This document shows positions 52,357 to 54,372 of a stretch of 54,372 bases of DNA, in pieces. The notes under the pieces were generated by a model that saw nothing but the letters and a program-made list of their open reading frames with translations, was not told where the DNA came from and did not search any database. The stretch comes from an uncultured Eubacterium sp. Its GTDB lineage: Bacteria; Bacillota; Clostridia; Lachnospirales; Lachnospiraceae. Position 1 is the first letter of the stretch. Each line of letters opens with the position of its first letter. Position numbers and translations under genes: made by a program. The stretch spans positions 1 through 54,372 of the forward strand of contig CANOET010000004.1 of NCBI GenBank assembly GCA_947564835.1, read 5' to 3'.

Positions 52357-53052
52357 ATGCTGGAACAGTTAAAACAACAGGTCTATGAAGCAAATATGGA
52401 ACTTCCCAAACGCGGCCTTGTCACCTATACTTGGGGCAATGTCAGCGGGATTGACCGAGAAACAGGCTATTTTGTCATTAAGCCAAGCGGCGTGGAATAC
52501 GACGTGCTGACCCCGGACGATATGGTCGTAATGGACCTTCAAATGAACAAAATCGAAGGGAACTATAAGCCTTCGTCCGATACAGCCACACATGCGGAAT
52601 TATACAAAAAATATCCGCAGATCGGCGGCATCGTACATACCCATTCCACAACAGCCACATCCTGGGCGCAGGCCGGCAGAAGCATTCCGCTCTACGGCAC
52701 GACACATGCAGACTACTTTCTCGGAGCCATCCCATGTGCCAGAAGCCTGACGCCTGAAGAAATTAACGGCGAATACGAAAAAAACACCGGGCTGGTCATT
52801 ATCGAAACACTGGAAGAAAACGGGATCAACCCGATGTATACACCAGGCATCCTCTGTAAAAACCACGGGCCGTTCACCTGGGGCAAGGACGCGGGCCAGG
52901 CGGTCTACAATGCCGTCGTACTGGAAGAAGTTGCCAAAATGGCGCTGAATACCGAGCTGATCAATCCAAAAGCAGAACCGGCGCCGGACAGTATCAAAGA
53001 CAAGCATTTTTACCGTAAACACGGCGCCAATGCTTATTACGGACAAAATTAG
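52357..53052 (+). CDS. araD: L-ribulose-5-phosphate 4-epimerase
   Basis: Zinc-dependent class II aldolase/epimerase, 231 residues, the same length as E. coli AraD. Metal ligands lie in [15 protein letters not shown] (His-x-His) and GTTHADYF; the early TWGNVSGID is conserved. AAGGGAGAAGG precedes the ATG at 52357; the longer frame begins in a structured leader. It converts L-ribulose 5-phosphate to D-xylulose 5-phosphate, feeding the transketolase upstream. No araA or araB gene is in this window. A sugar other than arabinose (for example ascorbate-type epimerases) cannot be excluded. Confidence 0.88.
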   Translation: MLEQLKQQVYEANMELPKRGLVTYTWGNVSGIDRETGYFVIKPSGVEYDVLTPDDMVVMDLQMNKIEGNYKPSSDTATHAELYKKYPQIGGIVHTHSTTATSWAQAGRSIPLYGTTHADYFLGAIPCARSLTPEEINGEYEKNTGLVIIETLEENGINPMYTPGILCKNHGPFTWGKDAGQAVYNAVVLEEVAKMALNTELINPKAEPAPDSIKDKHFYRKHGANAYYGQN

Positions 53053-53064
53053 GAGGAACCCCAC

Positions 53065-54129
53065 ATGCTGGATCTATATCAGGAAGCAAAAGAATCATTT
53101 GGCACAAGCAAACAAGGCGAAGCCGTATCCGTATATCTGCTGCAGAATAAAAACGGCATGAAAGTACGCGTTACCGACTACGGCGCATCCCTTGTTTCCA
53201 TTATCGTACCGGACAAAAACGGCAGCATGACCGACGTACTGCTCGGCTACGACAATGTCACCGGCTACGAAACCCACACCTGCTACTTCGGGGCCGTCAT
53301 CGGCAGAAACGGCAACCGGATCGCAAACGCACAGCTGACGATCAACGGCACCGTATACAGCCTGGACCAGAACGACAACGAAAACAACCTGCATTCCGGC
53401 GTAAAAGGCATGGACGCAAAAGTATGGGCCGTCAAACAGGCAACAGACACTTCCATCACACTGACATGCAAAAGCGCAGACCGGGAACAGGGCTTTCCGG
53501 GAAATATGGACGCGCAGGTCACTTACGTACTAACCGACGACAACGCTGTCGAAATCCATTACGAAGCCGTTTCCGACCAGGATACGGTCGCGAATTTTAC
53601 AAACCACGCCTATTTCAACCTATCCGGCCACGGCTCCGGCGACGTGCTGGGCCAGGAGCTGATGCTGCGGGCCTCCCATTTCACCCCGGTCATCGATGCC
53701 AAAGCGATTCCGACCGGAGAGATCGCACCCGTTGCTGGAACACCGATGGATTTTACAACCGCCAAAACGATCGGGCGCGACATTGCATCAGATGATATCC
53801 AGATTGGTTACGGCGGGGGATTTGACCATAATTTTGTACTGGATAAAGCTGAAAAAGGCGCATTTGAGCTGATGGCACAGGCGTACGCGCCAGATACCGG
53901 AATTGAGATGAAAGCTTATACAGACCTGCCGGGCGTGCAGTTTTATTCCGGGAATTTCGTGACAGAGCAGGAAGGAAAACAGGGCGCTGTTTATGGGAAA
54001 CGGCATGGATTCTGCCTGGAATCCCAGTATTTTCCAAATTCGGTAAATGAACCTGGGTTTGAATCGCCGATTTTGAAAGCGGGGGAAGTGTACCGGACGA
54101 AGACTAGTTATCAGTTTGGAGTGAGATAA
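53065..54129 (+). CDS. galM: Aldose 1-epimerase (mutarotase)
   Basis: 354-residue GalM-type mutarotase that interconverts alpha and beta anomers. Visible are GAVIGRNGNRIANAQ, ENNLHSGVKGMD (His), NFTNHAYFNLSGHGSG (catalytic His) and GFCLESQYFPNS (catalytic Glu). AGGAGG lies before the ATG, 12 bases after araD. No signal peptide, so cytoplasmic. It probably shares a transcript with araD. Confidence 0.94.
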   Translation: MLDLYQEAKESFGTSKQGEAVSVYLLQNKNGMKVRVTDYGASLVSIIVPDKNGSMTDVLLGYDNVTGYETHTCYFGAVIGRNGNRIANAQLTINGTVYSLDQNDNENNLHSGVKGMDAKVWAVKQATDTSITLTCKSADREQGFPGNMDAQVTYVLTDDNAVEIHYEAVSDQDTVANFTNHAYFNLSGHGSGDVLGQELMLRASHFTPVIDAKAIPTGEIAPVAGTPMDFTTAKTIGRDIASDDIQIGYGGGFDHNFVLDKAEKGAFELMAQAYAPDTGIEMKAYTDLPGVQFYSGNFVTEQEGKQGAVYGKRHGFCLESQYFPNSVNEPGFESPILKAGEVYRTKTSYQFGVR

Positions 54130-54140
54130 AAATGTTTACG

Positions 54141-54171
54141 GAACTGCCAGCGTATAGGGTGCTGGCAGTTC
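54141..54171 (+). terminator. Terminator after galM
   Basis: Eleven-base stem GAACTGCCAGC / GCTGGCAGTTC around GTATAGGGT, followed by TTTG. Placed 12 bases after the galM stop. Confidence 0.7.
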
Positions 54172-54216
54172 TTTGTGTGCTGTGCGCGGCGCTGGATCTG
54201 TATATCTATCTTGAAC

Positions 54217-54357
54217 TAGCCGGACGACTCTGCGGGCTGGGGCCAGGGGACGCGCCCGCAGAGTCTGGTTATTGGCAGGCTTAGCAAGACCTGAATGATC
54301 AGTTTCATGTATAGCAGGAGAAAACCAGCCGGATGAGGGGGCGGGGCCTGGATTTCG
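54217..54357 (-). repeat. Dispersed repeat, copy B
   Basis: Inverse-orientation relative of 43108-43260. It includes a perfect 12-bp stem GACTCTGCGGGC / GCCCGCAGAGTC. The right-hand end may continue past the window. It lies in the spacer after galM; the rest of that spacer holds no gene I can support. Confidence 0.65.
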
Positions 54358-54372
54358 GCGACGTTGGAAGAA

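Noticed and set aside
1..54372. CRISPR array
   Set aside because: All tandem repeats found are contiguous coding or leader minisatellites without unique spacers, and no cas gene is present.

Overview
The window looks like a spore-forming Clostridia chromosome, most likely Lachnospiraceae. The evidence is the spoIIA sporulation operon with sigma F, a spore photoproduct lyase, a T-box leader on valS, strong AGGAGG ribosome binding sites, sigma-A promoters with TTGACA/TATAAT boxes, gut-type glycan genes (two GH94 phosphorylases, GH2, GH3, a GPH sugar transporter) and UPF0236/ISLre2-type transposase debris. Genus and species cannot be fixed from the sequence alone.

Layout. 0.2-6.5 kb: two GH94 disaccharide phosphorylases on the minus strand flank an AraC regulator, and a conserved 18-bp motif precedes both. 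6.5-8.1 kb: spoIIAA-spoIIAB-sigF. 8.1-11.4 kb: a zinc-ribbon/TPR membrane protein with a 47-residue companion, then a FapA/DUF342 protein. 11.5-14.6 kb: valS with its T-box riboswitch. 14.7-18.4 kb: a DUF1186/SEC-C protein, a LacI regulator and an Rpn-type PD-(D/E)XK protein. 18.7-27.6 kb: a minus-strand glycan set (GH2, a membrane-anchored GH3 with reversed domain order, a GPH transporter) downstream of an AgrC/AgrA-like two-component pair. 27.6-38.3 kb: a long minus-strand run comprising dgt, dnaG, rpoD, trmK, a Nif3-like gene, a TGS-type nucleoside kinase, a nucleosidase-like gene, splB and an SDR. Several of these genes carry in-frame minisatellites. 38.4-40.3 kb: a GT-C-like membrane protein.

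40.3-44.5 kb is the accessory spot. Two divergent tRNA-Leu genes are followed by the remains of an element integrated into the 3' end of tRNA-Leu(AAG): a 21-bp att duplication 1.5 kb apart, an integrase stump and an intact PIN-domain toxin-antitoxin pair. Beyond it lie a RelE/ParE-type pair, a broken ISLre2-like transposase, a dispersed repeat whose second copy lies inverted at the right edge of the window, an AraC regulator and a small winged-helix protein.

44.8-48.8 kb holds the most unusual cluster: a GrpE-like protein, a short-lidded Hsp70 and a J-like protein that lacks the HPD motif and ends in a SEC-C zinc motif. It looks like a dedicated, non-standard Hsp70 system. 48.9-54.1 kb: a ferritin-like protein, then a pentose-phosphate set (transaldolase, split transketolase, L-ribulose-5-phosphate 4-epimerase, aldose 1-epimerase). 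Together the carbohydrate genes suggest uptake and phosphorolysis or hydrolysis of beta-glucosides and galactosides, and channelling of pentoses through the non-oxidative pentose phosphate pathway.
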